Positions 63,771 through 64,000 of a stretch of 64,000 nt of DNA are shown piece by piece. Below the pieces are notes generated by a model. It saw nothing but the letters and a program-made list of their open reading frames with translations. It searched no databases and was not told the DNA's origin. Source of the stretch: a virus; the IMG/VR virus record IMGVR_UViG_3300005529_000023, positions 112,871-176,870 of that record. The stretch is one strand, 5' to 3'. The position numbers and the translations under genes were made by a program. Position 1 is the first letter of the stretch, and each line of letters starts with the position of its first letter.

Positions 63771-63789
63771 CTATTCAGACTTATCCACA
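63712..63789 (+). other. Cluster of three perfect DnaA boxes (candidate origin)
   Basis: TTATCCACA occurs at 63712-63720, 63760-63768 and 63781-63789, all in the same orientation and spaced by 39 and 12 bases. This is an exact consensus DnaA box. Three within 78 bases are unlikely by chance and suggest a replication origin that uses host DnaA, or a phage copy that titrates DnaA. Confidence 0.65.
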
Positions 63790-63956
63790 TGACAGAGCGC
63801 TCCGCGCCTATTAACGGGATTCGCCGTCATAAGCTTTAAGCATTTAGGGCAATTAACTTTACTCCGCTGTGGCGTCCATTCCTTGCCCTCGATTTTGACA
63901 CCGCATGGGATTTTCCATACCGTCGCGGATATCCGCCTTGCATAGTGTACTCGCAT
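63771..63956 (-). CDS. Small zinc-binding protein
   Basis: The 61-residue protein starts after GGGAG at 6 bases. It has IPCG, CPKCLKLM and a C-terminal CHVD, a likely zinc site in a basic context (EWTPQRSKVNCPKCLKLMTA). Its end overlaps the third DnaA box. Confidence 0.55.
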   Translation of the reverse strand: MRVHYARRISATVWKIPCGVKIEGKEWTPQRSKVNCPKCLKLMTANPVNRRGALCHVDKSE

Positions 63957-64000
63957 GGAAAACTCCCTAGTCCTGGAACGGCATAACGCCGCATGCTAGA

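Overview
The window reads as an interior piece of a large tailed bacteriophage with a contractile tail (myovirus type). The evidence is a tail sheath and tail tube pair, a major capsid protein with a scaffold-like gene before it, a candidate prohead protease, a very long repetitive fibre, an rIIA/rIIB pair, and about 20 tRNA genes. Gene packing is typical of phage, with ATGA, TAATG and GTG junctions and strong AGGAG-type ribosome sites. The host is not named by the sequence. Consensus DnaA boxes, sigma54-like promoter sequences and a PhaR-type protein fit a proteobacterium, but that is inference. Large terminase, portal, tape measure and replication polymerase genes are not seen, so the genome continues beyond both ends.

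Layout. 0-11.9 kb (mostly minus strand): accessory metabolism. It holds a DUF1003 membrane protein, a tyrosine-phosphatase-like protein, an HNH nuclease, a DNA ligase, a 2-oxoglutarate/Fe(II) oxygenase, an M15 peptidase (plus strand), two tRNA-type genes in a structured RNA tract, and an NAD-linked block: a NADAR protein, a NAMPT-type transferase and a PRPP-synthetase-type kinase. The prohead protease closes this block. 12-30.8 kb (plus strand): head and tail genes from a decoration-like protein, scaffold and capsid to sheath and tube. Among them are a metallophosphoesterase, a 2H-phosphoesterase-like protein and a protein that starts with a GGDEF/mCpol-like palm domain. A thymidylate kinase lies on the opposite strand. 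30.8-33.5 kb: tRNA cluster with an HNH gene inside it. 33.5-38 kb: long fibre. 38-39.9 kb: secreted and membrane proteins that look like a lysis cassette. 40-50 kb: many small genes, including a Thg1-like 3'-5' polymerase, a cREC-type receiver domain, HicA-like and PhaR-like proteins, an atypical kinase, DUF3307 and a CoaD-like adenylyltransferase. 50-54 kb: rIIB, rIIA and a collagen-like lipoprotein. 54-64 kb: small, mostly minus-strand genes, many with paired cysteines, ending in a non-coding stretch with three perfect DnaA boxes.

How the parts may work together. The NAMPT-type and PRPP-synthetase-type enzymes could rebuild NAD+ after host NAD-depleting immunity (the NARP1 pathway pairs enzymes of these two families), and NADAR could remove ADP-ribose marks. 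The Thg1-like protein fits the tRNA cluster closely: several tRNA genes have mismatches confined to the first positions of the acceptor stem, the pattern repaired by Thg1-like enzymes in mitochondrial tRNA 5' editing. Three minus-strand genes, including rIIA, have a near-consensus sigma54-type sequence 34-60 bases before the start codon inside a longer conserved block. This suggests a shared expression class.
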